Source of the DNA: Bacillota bacterium
GTDB lineage: Bacteria > Bacillota > Clostridia > Acetivibrionales > DSM-1351
Direction of reading: 5' to 3'
Assembly (NCBI GenBank): GCA_023433945.1
Contig: JAEYTP010000083.1
Location: forward strand, 1 to 64,000
DNA length: 64,000 bases
Shown here: one piece after another, positions 44,279 to 52,803 of the stretch
How positions within the stretch are numbered: position 1 is the first letter of the stretch
Layout: each line of letters starts with the position of its first letter
Translations under genes and position numbers: made by a program
The notes under the pieces: model-generated
Seen by the model: the letters and a program-made list of their open reading frames with translations, nothing else
Told to the model about the DNA's origin: nothing
The model's database searches: none

Positions 44279-44740
44279 GTGAAAAAGAAAATATTAACTT
44301 TTATTATATTAATGTGTTTTTGTTTATCAGCCATTACAATACCTGCTTTTGCAGATGACAAGGTTATTGATATTACCAAGCCGGAAGGTGATATGGTATC
44401 AGACAAGGCTGTCATCTCCATTTGTGGATTATGTATTTATGATGAAACGTTCATCGAAGTTTATTACTTTGACTCAAAGGCTTCCGAATATAAGCTTCTC
44501 CCTACTGTTGAGGGAGACAATGTTGTTAAGGTTGGTAACGGTAAGATTTTTGCCAGGAATTATGAGCTTAAGTCAAAGGGTGACAACAGCATAAAGATTA
44601 AGGCATATACAGCAAAAACCAAAGATAAACCTCAAGAAAACTTTTACACAATTTCAGTATCAGAACCAAAGAAAAAGAACTGGGCTGAAGAAATCAAGGA
44701 CGGCGTTATAAATCTTGTTGATTTCCTTAAAAAATTATAA
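44279..44740 (+). CDS. Small secreted protein between walK and walH
   Basis: 153 aa from a GTG start (GGGGTG six bases upstream). Residues 1-26 are a signal peptide ending IPAFA. The mature part has an Ig-like strand pattern: VIDITKPEGDMVSDKAVISICG, FIEVYYFDSKASEYKLLP, GNGKIFARNYELKSKGDNSIKIKAYTA. It ends in a charged helix (KNWAEEIKDGVINLVDFLKKL) that could lie on a membrane or bind a partner. The family is unknown to me. A possible promoter TGGACT-N17-TATAAT lies at 44184-44212, otherwise it is read with walRK. Its place suggests a link to Wal signalling outside the membrane. Confidence 0.7.
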   Translation: MKKKILTFIILMCFCLSAITIPAFADDKVIDITKPEGDMVSDKAVISICGLCIYDETFIEVYYFDSKASEYKLLPTVEGDNVVKVGNGKIFARNYELKSKGDNSIKIKAYTAKTKDKPQENFYTISVSEPKKKNWAEEIKDGVINLVDFLKKL

Positions 44741-44754
44741 GATGGATAAGAACA

Positions 44755-46236
44755 GTGCATAGAAGAAAATACGGATATTATACTGAAAAATTTAAGACAT
44801 TATTGTTAGCCACACTGGTGGTTACATGTATCATACAGGTAGGAATTCTGTGGAGTAGTCAATCCGGCAGTTTTCCTTTTTCTTTTTTAGGTTCAGTTTT
44901 TTCATCAAACCCAATGTCACAGGCTACCTCGGATGATATAAAAGGAGATTTTGTGAGGCCTTACAAGGTCATTTTGTCATCCGGATATGAAAGTGATCAT
45001 TTTATTATCGAAAACGGTTCGGAAGATTACAAACTTCTATGGGAAAATGCGAGTAAATACCTTGCAAAGGTATTGGGGGACAAGCCCAAGCAGGTTATAG
45101 ATTATAATCCTGACGATTGGGGCAGGTTAGTTGCTTCGAGACCTTATGCATTCGAGTTCAAGACCTCTATACCTATTGAGCTTATAGAGTGGGCGATAGA
45201 GACCAAGAGTTCCAGCGAAGGGCCTAGAGATATATACAAGTTCATTATCAGTCCTAATGATACTGACAATAATTATAGCGATATGATATACATAAGATCA
45301 TCTAATAAGATATTTGTCTATGAAATGCCAAAGGGTACTACAAACTCAATTGGAGCAGAGACCTTCCTTAGGCTTTACAATTCATATACAAATAGTCCAA
45401 ATGCAAAGAATTATGAGTTTGCATTTGAAAAATTTAGAACTAAACAGGGTGCTATTTCCCAGGATATACTTACACCTATTACAAAAATAAGCTACGAATT
45501 ATATCCTGATACTGAAATAAGCCCACTATTCGAGAGTAGCATACAAAATGGCAATTATGACCTGGATTCTATATCGGAGAAGTTATTCGGAGACTCCGTA
45601 AATGACCTTTTCCCTGATTATGATGGAAATGGAGCACTGGTTTTTAAAAATGGTGAAAACATTTATAGAATATACAAGGATTCAACCATTGAATACAGGT
45701 ATATTGGATTTCAGGTTGCAGCAGATAAGCCAAATATTTTAGATGCCTACAAAAAGGCCATTACATTTATGATTGAGCACAGCAAGCATAATAAGCTTCT
45801 CTCAGGTGTAAATGTATACCTTAAATCAGTAGAGGAAAATAATCAGTCGTACGTATTCCAGTTTGATATTACAATAGACACAAAAGATGGACAGGTTCCG
45901 GTACTGGTAAATAATTATGATGTAGCTGGTAATAAGCTATCGAGTATGATTTCCATTGAAGTAAATAGCAAGAGAGTGGTGCATGGACAATGGATAGCAA
46001 TGACATTTAAACCTTCTGAGTATAGCAAGGAGTATCAGCTCAATATCTCAGAAGTTGCAGATAATCTTGCTATTAACTACCCTACACTTGATACTGCCAA
46101 GATATCAATCCAAGATGTAGAAGCATGCTATGTATTAAAATATACTGGTAAGACAATTTCTGTTTCACCGAGAGTCGCGATATTTACCGACGATAATTTT
46201 TATGATATACCGCTAAAGCAGACCGAAAAGAAGTAA
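44755..46236 (+). CDS. walH: WalH (YycH) regulator of WalK
   Basis: 493 aa, started by GTG at 44755. One membrane span at about 15-35 (LLLATLVVTCIIQVGILWSS), then a large extracytoplasmic three-domain region as in YycH proteins. In Bacillus subtilis YycH and YycI contact WalK spans and tune its activity. Sequence similarity within the family is low, so the name rests on length, topology, the WGRLVASRPYAFEFKTSIPIELIEW-type segment (split about residues 120-145) and the position directly before walI. Confidence 0.85.
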   Translation: MHRRKYGYYTEKFKTLLLATLVVTCIIQVGILWSSQSGSFPFSFLGSVFSSNPMSQATSDDIKGDFVRPYKVILSSGYESDHFIIENGSEDYKLLWENASKYLAKVLGDKPKQVIDYNPDDWGRLVASRPYAFEFKTSIPIELIEWAIETKSSSEGPRDIYKFIISPNDTDNNYSDMIYIRSSNKIFVYEMPKGTTNSIGAETFLRLYNSYTNSPNAKNYEFAFEKFRTKQGAISQDILTPITKISYELYPDTEISPLFESSIQNGNYDLDSISEKLFGDSVNDLFPDYDGNGALVFKNGENIYRIYKDSTIEYRYIGFQVAADKPNILDAYKKAITFMIEHSKHNKLLSGVNVYLKSVEENNQSYVFQFDITIDTKDGQVPVLVNNYDVAGNKLSSMISIEVNSKRVVHGQWIAMTFKPSEYSKEYQLNISEVADNLAINYPTLDTAKISIQDVEACYVLKYTGKTISVSPRVAIFTDDNFYDIPLKQTEKK

Positions 46237-46251
46237 TGAGGGGCATAATTT

Positions 46252-47085
46252 ATGGATTGGAAACGTGCTAAAAATATACTTTTAATTACCTTTATAATAC
46301 TTAATATGTGCTTGTCAGTTATTTTATACAACACTTATAAGGTTGAAGAGGTGTCGGATGATACAATAAGAAATACTAGAAAGATACTAGAACTCAATAA
46401 TGTTCGTATCGAGTGTCCTATTCCAAATGAGATAGTAGAAGATCATATGCTTCAATACGAGGAACAGGAACTAAACCGCAATGAGATTCTGAAATGGTTA
46501 TTTGGTAGCACTTACCAAAACATAAGGATAGGCAGATATGTAAATGGGAGTAAAGTACTCGAATTTAAAACACCATATTACTTTATATACAAGGATAGTA
46601 ATCCTGGGATTGATATTAGTAAAATAACAAATAGAGATAGTGCCGATGCGTTTGTTAAGTCCTTTTTTAAAGGTGCATGCGTACCTCTTGATACCGAGTT
46701 TGTAATAGATGGGCATTACCCAGCCCTAAAAGAAGGGGATAGCATCAAAATAATGTACAAGGGTATATATGAGGGTCATAGCGTATTTGATAACTATGTA
46801 AATGTTGAAATTGATAAGAGTGGCGCTTTAACAGTAGAATACAGCTATAAAAGGCCTTTAAATATTACGCCCAGCAATCAAAACGTATCCCCTGCTTTTG
46901 AAGTCCTTATTAACAAGATGACCAACCAACCAGGAATTGATATAATTCAGGTGGATATAGGTTTTAAAGGGTATACCAGCGTCGAAGATACAAAAACGTT
47001 ATATGAAGGACTTGCATGGAGAGTTGTAACTTCCAGCGGAGATGAATTTTACTTTAACGCAAGAAATGGAGACCCTATATTTTAG
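46252..47085 (+). CDS. walI: WalI (YycI) regulator of WalK
   Basis: 277 aa. The opening MDWKRAKNILLITFIILNM is the family hallmark: a short cytoplasmic start and a single membrane span (about 8-28), followed by an outside region similar in fold to YycH. Starts 15 bases after walH with GAGGGG upstream. The protein is thought to bind WalH and WalK in the membrane. Ends well before murA (233 bases), where a TATAAT with extended -10 TGA at 47162-47170 could start a separate transcript. Confidence 0.9.
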   Translation: MDWKRAKNILLITFIILNMCLSVILYNTYKVEEVSDDTIRNTRKILELNNVRIECPIPNEIVEDHMLQYEEQELNRNEILKWLFGSTYQNIRIGRYVNGSKVLEFKTPYYFIYKDSNPGIDISKITNRDSADAFVKSFFKGACVPLDTEFVIDGHYPALKEGDSIKIMYKGIYEGHSVFDNYVNVEIDKSGALTVEYSYKRPLNITPSNQNVSPAFEVLINKMTNQPGIDIIQVDIGFKGYTSVEDTKTLYEGLAWRVVTSSGDEFYFNARNGDPIF

Positions 47086-47318
47086 CACCATTAGCATCCT
47101 AATAAATGCCGAAATAAATATTATATTGCATATAATTGGTATAGAATAATTGCATACTTAATGATATAATAGTGTGGAATAATTCTGGGGTTCTTGTTTT
47201 TGCTTGTTAACATATTAGTTTTTTTACAAGAATTTTGCGAGAAATTTACTTAAGCAACGAAGGATAAAGGCAAATATTCTACCATTTAGTTGGTGTTAGA
47301 AGGTTGGTGTAAATAGAT

Positions 47319-48584
47319 TTGGAAAAGTTTATTATAAACGGTCCATGTGCTCTCTCAGGGGAAGTTACTATTAGTGGTGCAAAGAATGCTGCAGTGGCTA
47401 TTTTGCCCGCTGCACTTATGATAGATGGCGTTTCTAGAATAGAAAATGTACCCAATATTATGGATGTCAAGGTTCTGATAGATATTCTTGGCAAATTAGG
47501 TGCAAATATTACTGTAGAAAATGAAAATACAATTATATGTGATTCGACAAAGGTAAATACTTGGACGGCTCCATACCAATTAGTAAAGAGCATGAGAGCG
47601 TCCTATTATTTATTGGGAGCACTGCTTGCCAGATTTGGTAAAGCAGAAGTTTCCTTGCCCGGGGGCTGCGATTTTGGGTTTAGGCCAATTGACCAGCACA
47701 TCAAGGGTTTTCAAGCGATGGGAGCATCTGTAGAAATAGAACACGGCATTGTAAAGATATCAGCGGAGGAACTTACGGGTGCACAGATTTATCTTGATGT
47801 TGTAAGTGTTGGTGCTACTATTAACCTTATGCTCGCAGCAGTTATGGCGAAGGGACAGACTATTATTGAAAATGCGGCAAAAGAACCTCATGTGGTTGAT
47901 GTTGCCAATTTCTTAAATGCCATGGGAGCTAATGTTAGAGGCGCTGGTACAGATGTTATAAAGATAAAAGGAGTTCCTGGATTAAAAGGCGGAGGCACTC
48001 ATTCAATAATTCCTGATATGATAGAAGCCGGCACATTCATGATTGCGGCGGCTGCTACAAAGGGTGAGGTTGTTGTAAAGAATATCATACCAAAGCATAT
48101 GGAGTCACTAACTGCAAAGCTTATTGAGATGGGTATAAAGGTAATTGAGGATGAAGACGCTATCACCATTTCAAATAGTGGTGTCGTTAAGAATGTCAAC
48201 ATTATGACATTGCCATACCCTGGCTTTCCTACCGATTTGCATCCTCAGGCAGCAGTGTTGCTTACTTTAGCCAAGGGACTCAGCACAATTACTGAGGGAG
48301 TCTGGGACTCAAGATTTCAGTATGTTGACGAGCTCAAGAGAATGGGCGCAAAGATACGAGTAGAAGGTAGAATTGCTGTTATTGAAGGTGGAATACCTAT
48401 TTCCGGTGCTCCAGTTAAGGCAACCGATTTGAGAGCAGGAGCTGCAATGGTATTAGCAGGTCTTATAGGTAGCGGTACTACAGAAATAACAAACATTAAA
48501 TATATTGATAGGGGCTATGAAAATCTGGTTAATAAGCTAAGAGCGCTTGGAGCAGATATTTCACGAGCACCACTAGAGGAGTAA
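47319..48584 (+). CDS. murA: UDP-N-acetylglucosamine 1-carboxyvinyltransferase
   Basis: 421 aa. First committed step of peptidoglycan synthesis: enolpyruvyl transfer to UDP-GlcNAc. Active-site Lys22-Asn23 in SGAKNAAV, catalytic Cys117 in PGGCDFGFRPIDQH (fosfomycin-sensitive type, since Cys is kept), and late motifs FPTDLHPQ and DLRAGAAMVLAGL are all present. TTG start at 47319, with a GGTTGGTG-like ribosome site 10-15 bases upstream; no better start exists. Placement inside the wal operon is not the Bacillus arrangement. Confidence 0.96.
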   Translation: MEKFIINGPCALSGEVTISGAKNAAVAILPAALMIDGVSRIENVPNIMDVKVLIDILGKLGANITVENENTIICDSTKVNTWTAPYQLVKSMRASYYLLGALLARFGKAEVSLPGGCDFGFRPIDQHIKGFQAMGASVEIEHGIVKISAEELTGAQIYLDVVSVGATINLMLAAVMAKGQTIIENAAKEPHVVDVANFLNAMGANVRGAGTDVIKIKGVPGLKGGGTHSIIPDMIEAGTFMIAAAATKGEVVVKNIIPKHMESLTAKLIEMGIKVIEDEDAITISNSGVVKNVNIMTLPYPGFPTDLHPQAAVLLTLAKGLSTITEGVWDSRFQYVDELKRMGAKIRVEGRIAVIEGGIPISGAPVKATDLRAGAAMVLAGLIGSGTTEITNIKYIDRGYENLVNKLRALGADISRAPLEE

Positions 48585-48698
48585 ATATCTACAATAGTAT
48601 TAGTGTATAGAGCTAATGCTAATACAAAGAACTAAAAATAGGGATATGCAAATAATGCAATCTCACACATAAACTAGTAGGCTAGCAGGAGAATATAA

Positions 48699-49490
48699 AT
48701 GATAAAATTTTGCAGTTTGTTCAGCGGAAGCAGTGGTAATGCCTTATTTATAGGGACAGAACGTACCAAGCTTCTGATTGATGCAGGCCTTAGCGGAAAG
48801 AGAATTTTAGAGGCGCTTTGTTCTATTGGTGAAAATCCAGCAGAACTCAGCGCTATATTAATTTCACATGAGCATGTAGATCATGTTAGGGGAGCGGGAA
48901 TTCTGTCAAGAAAACAGGATATTCCTATCTATGCAAACGAGTCTACTTGGGAGGCAATGGAGACTGGTATAGGACCGGTTAAATTAGTGAATAGAAAGTG
49001 TTTTACGACGGGTGACTGCTTTGAAATAGGAGATATCTGCGTTAGGCCGTTTAGCATTCCACATGACGCAGCTGAGCCGGTAGGATATAACTTTATGGCA
49101 GAGGGAAAGAAAGTTACTACTGCTACCGATATAGGGCATGCTACAAATGAATTGATTGATAATATATCTGAAAGTGACCTTTTGTTGTTAGAATCAAATC
49201 ACGATATAGAGATGCTCAAGGTTGGTCCGTATCCTTGGCCGCTAAAGAAGCGTATTCTTGGAGACCATGGACATTTATCAAATGAAATAGCGGCTAAAAT
49301 TATAGCGTATATGGCGGAAAAGGGTGGCAAAAAGTTTATACTTGGTCATTTAAGCCATGAAAACAACTTTCCGGAATTAGCATATCAGACAAGCTATAAT
49401 GCCTTGACTGAAAAGAAGATTGCTGTTGGCAGCGATGTAATGTTAGAAGTAGCGCGCCGAGACAGGGCGGGAAGTATAAATATTCTGTAG
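48699..49490 (+). CDS. walJ: MBL-fold hydrolase WalJ (YycJ)
   Basis: 263 aa, metallo-beta-lactamase fold with the metal motif SHEHVDH (56-62: His57, His59, Asp61, His62), further ligands in IPHDAAEPVGY and ATDIGH, and LGHLSHENN near residue 212. The opening FCSLFSGSSGNALFIG is typical of YycJ/WalJ, a predicted nuclease of the wal operon linked in other species to DNA replication or repair. The gene end (encoding RDRAGSINIL) is the source of the tandem repeat that follows. Confidence 0.92.
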   Translation: MIKFCSLFSGSSGNALFIGTERTKLLIDAGLSGKRILEALCSIGENPAELSAILISHEHVDHVRGAGILSRKQDIPIYANESTWEAMETGIGPVKLVNRKCFTTGDCFEIGDICVRPFSIPHDAAEPVGYNFMAEGKKVTTATDIGHATNELIDNISESDLLLLESNHDIEMLKVGPYPWPLKKRILGDHGHLSNEIAAKIIAYMAEKGGKKFILGHLSHENNFPELAYQTSYNALTEKKIAVGSDVMLEVARRDRAGSINIL

Positions 49491-49623
49491 ATAGTGCACA
49501 GCGAATGTAAGACCACATCAAGACAGGGTTGGCAGTATAGATATACTTTAGGATAGATATAGAGTACATTAGTACACCAAGTCAGGGCAGGTAGTATAGA
49601 TATTTTGTAAGAAGCACAGAGAG
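49461..49623 (+). repeat. Three tandem ~60-bp units, the first being the 3' end of walJ
   Basis: Units begin at 49461 (GACAGGGCGGGAAGTATA), 49522 (GACAGGGTTGGCAGTATA) and 49581 (GTCAGGGCAGGTAGTATA). The first spans the walJ stop codon, so the non-coding copies look derived from coding sequence. The remainder of the gap to rlmH (49624-49784) is AT-rich with no clear promoter. Confidence 0.9.
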
Positions 49624-49784
49624 ATAGTGTGATTAGCACAAATCATAATAAAGAATATTATGTAGTACAAATACATTTTAGATAATAATTAATATATTAT
49701 CATGTATTAGCGAGAATCAATCGGGTGATATTAATACATCATTATTAATTATATTTATTTCTCGGATACAAATAAGGAATCACT

Positions 49785-50264
49785 ATGAAGATAACCATTG
49801 CAGCAGTAGGAAAATTAAAAGAAAAGTATTTAAAGGACGCGATTGCCGAATACAAGAAGAGGCTTTCGCGTTTTACTGATATAGAACTAATTGAGGTTGA
49901 TGACGAGCATGCCCCTGATAATCTAAGCCCTGCGCAAGAACAGCAGGTAAAACAAAAGGAGGCTGAACGTCTCTTGAAGCGTGTAAAAGAAGGAAGCTAT
50001 ATAGTATTATTAGATGTATCAGGTGACCAAATAGACTCGGAAGGTTTTTCAAAAAAACTTGACAGTATTATGTTGTCAGGTGGCTCTCATATCACATTTA
50101 TAATAGGCGGAAGCTTAGGGTTGGATGAAAGCCTTATTAAGGCTGCAAGCTACCGAATATCGCTATCCAAAATGACATTTCCTCACCAGCTTGCAAGGGT
50201 TATATTGCTCGAGCAGGTTTACCGTGCGTTCAAGATAATGCGTAATGAAACGTATCATAAGTGA
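49785..50264 (+). CDS. rlmH: 23S rRNA (pseudouridine-1915 N3)-methyltransferase
   Basis: 159 aa, exactly the family size. SPOUT-fold enzyme with a deep trefoil knot: the SAM-binding stretch FIIGGSLGLDESLIKAA (about 104-120) and C-terminal FPHQLARVILLEQVYRAF...NETYHK are diagnostic. It methylates pseudouridine 1915 in helix 69 of 23S rRNA. In many Firmicutes rlmH ends the wal region after htrA; here htrA is absent and a repeat array lies in its place. AAGGA precedes the ATG. Confidence 0.97.
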   Translation: MKITIAAVGKLKEKYLKDAIAEYKKRLSRFTDIELIEVDDEHAPDNLSPAQEQQVKQKEAERLLKRVKEGSYIVLLDVSGDQIDSEGFSKKLDSIMLSGGSHITFIIGGSLGLDESLIKAASYRISLSKMTFPHQLARVILLEQVYRAFKIMRNETYHK

Positions 50265-50388
50265 GTCCACTAATTTATCTTATAATTTATCATGGTATAG
50301 GAATTTATAAAAGGTTTTACATATACTATTTCTCTGACGATGTTTGGAGTATAATAACTTTACTTTCGTATAACACGCAGTCTATTTA

Positions 50389-50397
50389 TGATATAAT
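50389..50397 (+). promoter_or_regulatory. Extended -10 promoter of the small antitoxin-like gene
   Basis: TGA-TATAAT (50389-50397); AAGGAGG follows 20-25 bases later before the ATG. Confidence 0.5.
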
Positions 50398-50434
50398 ACT
50401 TATGTAAGGAACTGTAAATAAGGAGGGATAGAAT

Positions 50435-50695
50435 ATGACCCTTGCAAAGAAAATTGAACAAGTATTAAAAGGCGAGTTAAGGCCAGAAAGCATAAAAACA
50501 GTAGTTGAAATAGCGGAATTTTTAAAGTTTAAAGAGAGCCAAAAAAAGTGGAATGAAATTAACCAGTCTGAACCTGAATATATTACTACAGAGGAACAAG
50601 CCCATCTTGAAGAGGCAAAAGCAAAGGGAGAATTTGTTGACCAGGACGACCTGCTAAAAGAATTGGGGATAAATAAAGATGATATACAGAATTAA
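50435..50695 (+). CDS. Small helical protein, antitoxin-like, without visible toxin
   Basis: 86 aa. The first 45 residues (MTLAKKIEQVLKGELRPESIKTVVEIAEFLKFKES) resemble DUF2281 or the N-terminal helix pattern of Phd/RelB-like antitoxins, followed by an acidic tail (EPEYITTEEQAHLEEAKAKG, QDDLLKELGINKDD) of the type that wraps around a toxin. AAGGAGG lies before the ATG. The next gene, 135 bases on, is an AraC regulator and not a RelE/PemK/PIN toxin, so it is either an orphan or not an antitoxin. Confidence in the gene is high, in the function low. Confidence 0.6.
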   Translation: MTLAKKIEQVLKGELRPESIKTVVEIAEFLKFKESQKKWNEINQSEPEYITTEEQAHLEEAKAKGEFVDQDDLLKELGINKDDIQN

Positions 50696-50830
50696 GTTAA
50701 CTAATTAACATCATATACATTAAAATTATTGAATTCATGACTAAAGTATTAATTGGAAAAAAAGTCGGACATTTCTAAAACTCATATGATATTATATTCT
50801 CATCTTAAGATATTTGAGGAGCGCGTCCTT

Positions 50831-52186
50831 ATGAATTATTATGAGCGGATACAAAAATCCATTGAGTACATTGAAACCAATATTGAGAATGAGATTGACT
50901 TAAATCACGCAGCCAGAGAGGCTTTTATGTCGCAGTCAAACTATTATCGGATGTTTTTTGCTCTTGTAGGCTTTACAGTAAAGGAGTATATACGACAACG
51001 AAGAATAAGCCTTGCAGCATCTGAGCTGCATAGCAGTGATAGTAAAGTGATGGATATTGCTATTAAGTATGATTTTGAAAGTCAAGACTCATTTTCCAGA
51101 GCATTCAAACGTATTACAGGATTTTTGCCCAGTCAATTCAGACAAAATCAGTCAGTATATAGTTTTGAAAGGGTGAGTGTTATGGATAAATATTTTGAGA
51201 TTCAAGATAGTGGGTTGCTTGAAAAGTACCCAGATATTAAGGTGTTAAAGAACCTTGAACCAATGAGGGTAGCGTACTACTGTTATTATGGAACAAACCC
51301 TGAACATCAAGCATTTTCAGTGGTAAGTGAATGGCTCAAGAAAAGCGGTTTGGATATGGAGAAGGATGGCCTAAGAATATTTGGGTATAACAGCCCTGAT
51401 CCTGCCACTCCAACTCAAGAAGAGTATGGGTATGAGATTTGCGTGACAATAAATGACACGGTACAGGTAAATGATGAAAAAGTAAAAACTAAGATACTAG
51501 AGGGCGGCCTTTATGCTGTTTCGGCAGTTAAGAGAGGCATAAATGGTGATGTTGGAGAAGAAATAATGAAGGCATGGCAGCGCTTTAGGAACTGGATTCA
51601 AGACAGTAAGTATATCTATGGAGGGCATCAGTACTTAGAGGAGCATTTAGGCTTTGATGATGACTTTAATCATGTTGGTGGGGTTGACTTATATATGCCG
51701 ATTATGGAGCGTTCCGAATTAGATAATACTAAGACCTTTGTGGATGTTGAACCAATGTGGACTGCTTCATATACTGTGACGGGGGATAACGCAATTGAAA
51801 ATGGGCGAGAATTTCTTTTAAACTGGGCTAAGGATAGAGGGTTGTTTGATGATGGTAAAGTGCATAGATTTTTTGGTTACTATAATCATGAGAGGATGGG
51901 ACAAAAGGACTTCTTCTACAAGATTCATGTAACCGTTGATAAGGATTTTGTTACTAATGATGATAATATTCAGTTAGAGCAGTTTAATGGTGGGCATTAC
52001 GCTGTTATGAAAGCACAATATAGATACTTGGGTGGAGCATGGAGTGAATTTATTAATTGGATCTCAAGAAGCCCTAAATACTCCTTTGGAGATTGGTGGT
52101 TTTTCGAGGAATATATGATTGATAAGCCAGTTATAGAAATGGATACTGAAATTGAGCTACATATGCCTGTTAAATTAAAAGAATAA
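50831..52186 (+). CDS. AraC-family regulator with long C-terminal effector-binding region (two GyrI-like modules)
   Basis: 451 aa from the ATG at 50831, chosen for GAGGAG about 10 bases upstream; an in-frame TTG 26 codons earlier lacks a ribosome site. Residues 1-105 form the two helix-turn-helix units of AraC (IDLNHAAREAFMSQSNYYRMF and VMDIAIKYDFESQDSFSRAFKRITGFLPSQFR). The remaining 345 residues appear to hold two GyrI/AraC_E_bind-like modules: about 125-290 (EPMRVAYYCYYG ... GGLYAVSAVKRG ... VDLYMPI) and about 300-448 (EPMWTASYTVTG ... GGHYAVMKAQYRY ... IELHMPV). Such modules bind drugs or other hydrophobic ligands. Most family members have only one. A strong hairpin follows. Confidence 0.85.
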   Translation: MNYYERIQKSIEYIETNIENEIDLNHAAREAFMSQSNYYRMFFALVGFTVKEYIRQRRISLAASELHSSDSKVMDIAIKYDFESQDSFSRAFKRITGFLPSQFRQNQSVYSFERVSVMDKYFEIQDSGLLEKYPDIKVLKNLEPMRVAYYCYYGTNPEHQAFSVVSEWLKKSGLDMEKDGLRIFGYNSPDPATPTQEEYGYEICVTINDTVQVNDEKVKTKILEGGLYAVSAVKRGINGDVGEEIMKAWQRFRNWIQDSKYIYGGHQYLEEHLGFDDDFNHVGGVDLYMPIMERSELDNTKTFVDVEPMWTASYTVTGDNAIENGREFLLNWAKDRGLFDDGKVHRFFGYYNHERMGQKDFFYKIHVTVDKDFVTNDDNIQLEQFNGGHYAVMKAQYRYLGGAWSEFINWISRSPKYSFGDWWFFEEYMIDKPVIEMDTEIELHMPVKLKE

Positions 52187-52193
52187 AGAACTT

Positions 52194-52232
52194 GTAAAAG
52201 CTTGAAGTAGTAGATATACTTCAAGCTTTTAC
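52194..52232. terminator. Terminator hairpin after the AraC regulator
   Basis: GTAAAAGCTTGAAGTA pairs perfectly with TACTTCAAGCTTTTAC around a seven-base loop (16 bp). No extended T-run follows, but the stem itself ends in T-rich sequence. Confidence 0.7.
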
Positions 52233-52254
52233 TATGTAAGTATGTAGTGTAATC

Positions 52255-52322
52255 TGCATTTATTATATGGTTGCATTTATTATATGGTTGTATTTAGTAC
52301 AAGGTTGCATTTAGTACAAGCT
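52255..52322 (+). repeat. Four tandem 17-bp units
   Basis: Units at 52255, 52272, 52289 and 52306: two identical copies TGCATTTATTATATGGT, then TGTATTTAGTACAAGGT and TGCATTTAGTACAAGCT. A separate 49-bp-spaced pair (AAGTTAGCAAGTCG near 52334 and AAGGTTACCAAGTCG near 52383) follows in the same gap. Confidence 0.9.
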
Positions 52323-52416
52323 GAATGTCATCAAAGTTAGCAAGTCGTCAAGTTTTTATGTGATACAAGTTTGCACGTAATTAAGGTTACCAAGTCGTAA
52401 AGTTTACAAGGGTTAA

Positions 52417-52734
52417 TTATGCTGAGGTAAGCTTTAGTCCAAATATACCTATCAATATTAAACCTAGAAAAACAATTCTCTGCATACTAAGAGCTTCATT
52501 GAAAAGGAAAATTCCCAATATTACTGTACCCAAGGCACCAATTCCCGTCCAGATAGCATATGCAGTACCTATTGGGAGTGATTTTGTTGCTAGTGACAAG
52601 AGATAAAAGCTTATTATCATCCCTCCTAAAGTAATCAAGGATGGATATAATTTTGTAAATCCATGAGAGTATTTAAGCCCCATAGCCCATATTACTTCAA
52701 AAATTCCTGCAATAAAAAGATAAACCCACGCCAT
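52417..52734 (-). CDS. gdx: Guanidinium exporter Gdx (SugE-type SMR protein)
   Basis: 105 aa from the ATG at 52734 (AGGAGGTGA 8 bases upstream); an upstream in-frame start four codons earlier has no such site. Four membrane spans and the proton/substrate-coupling Glu13 in GIFEVIWAMGLKYSHGF, the SugE/Gdx-specific signature (EmrE-type multidrug pumps differ here). Dual-topology dimers of this type export guanidinium in exchange for protons. The guanidine-I riboswitch directly upstream supports the substrate independently of the protein sequence. Confidence 0.95.
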   Translation of the reverse strand: MAWVYLFIAGIFEVIWAMGLKYSHGFTKLYPSLITLGGMIISFYLLSLATKSLPIGTAYAIWTGIGALGTVILGIFLFNEALSMQRIVFLGLILIGIFGLKLTSA

Positions 52735-52756
52735 TTTGATTCTCACCTCCTTTGGT

Positions 52757-52803
52757 TAAAAAATAAAGCCTGAAAGATATCATCTTGATACCTCCCAGGC
52801 TTT
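52757..52803 (-). terminator. Terminator in the guanidine riboswitch expression platform
   Basis: On the minus strand AAAGCCTG pairs with CAGGCTTT, with an inner GGTATCA/TGATATC arm, followed by ATTTTTT. The first arm also forms part of the conserved aptamer core, so ligand-bound aptamer and terminator exclude each other. Confidence 0.85.

Noticed and set aside
48600..48660. GTATTAG/CTAATAC inverted repeat after murA as a terminator
   Set aside because: The stem is short, the loop long and no T-run follows, so I did not list it.
49336..49639. Minus-strand frames over the walJ end repeats
   Set aside because: The internal peptide repetition comes from the 60-bp DNA repeat; no start signals.
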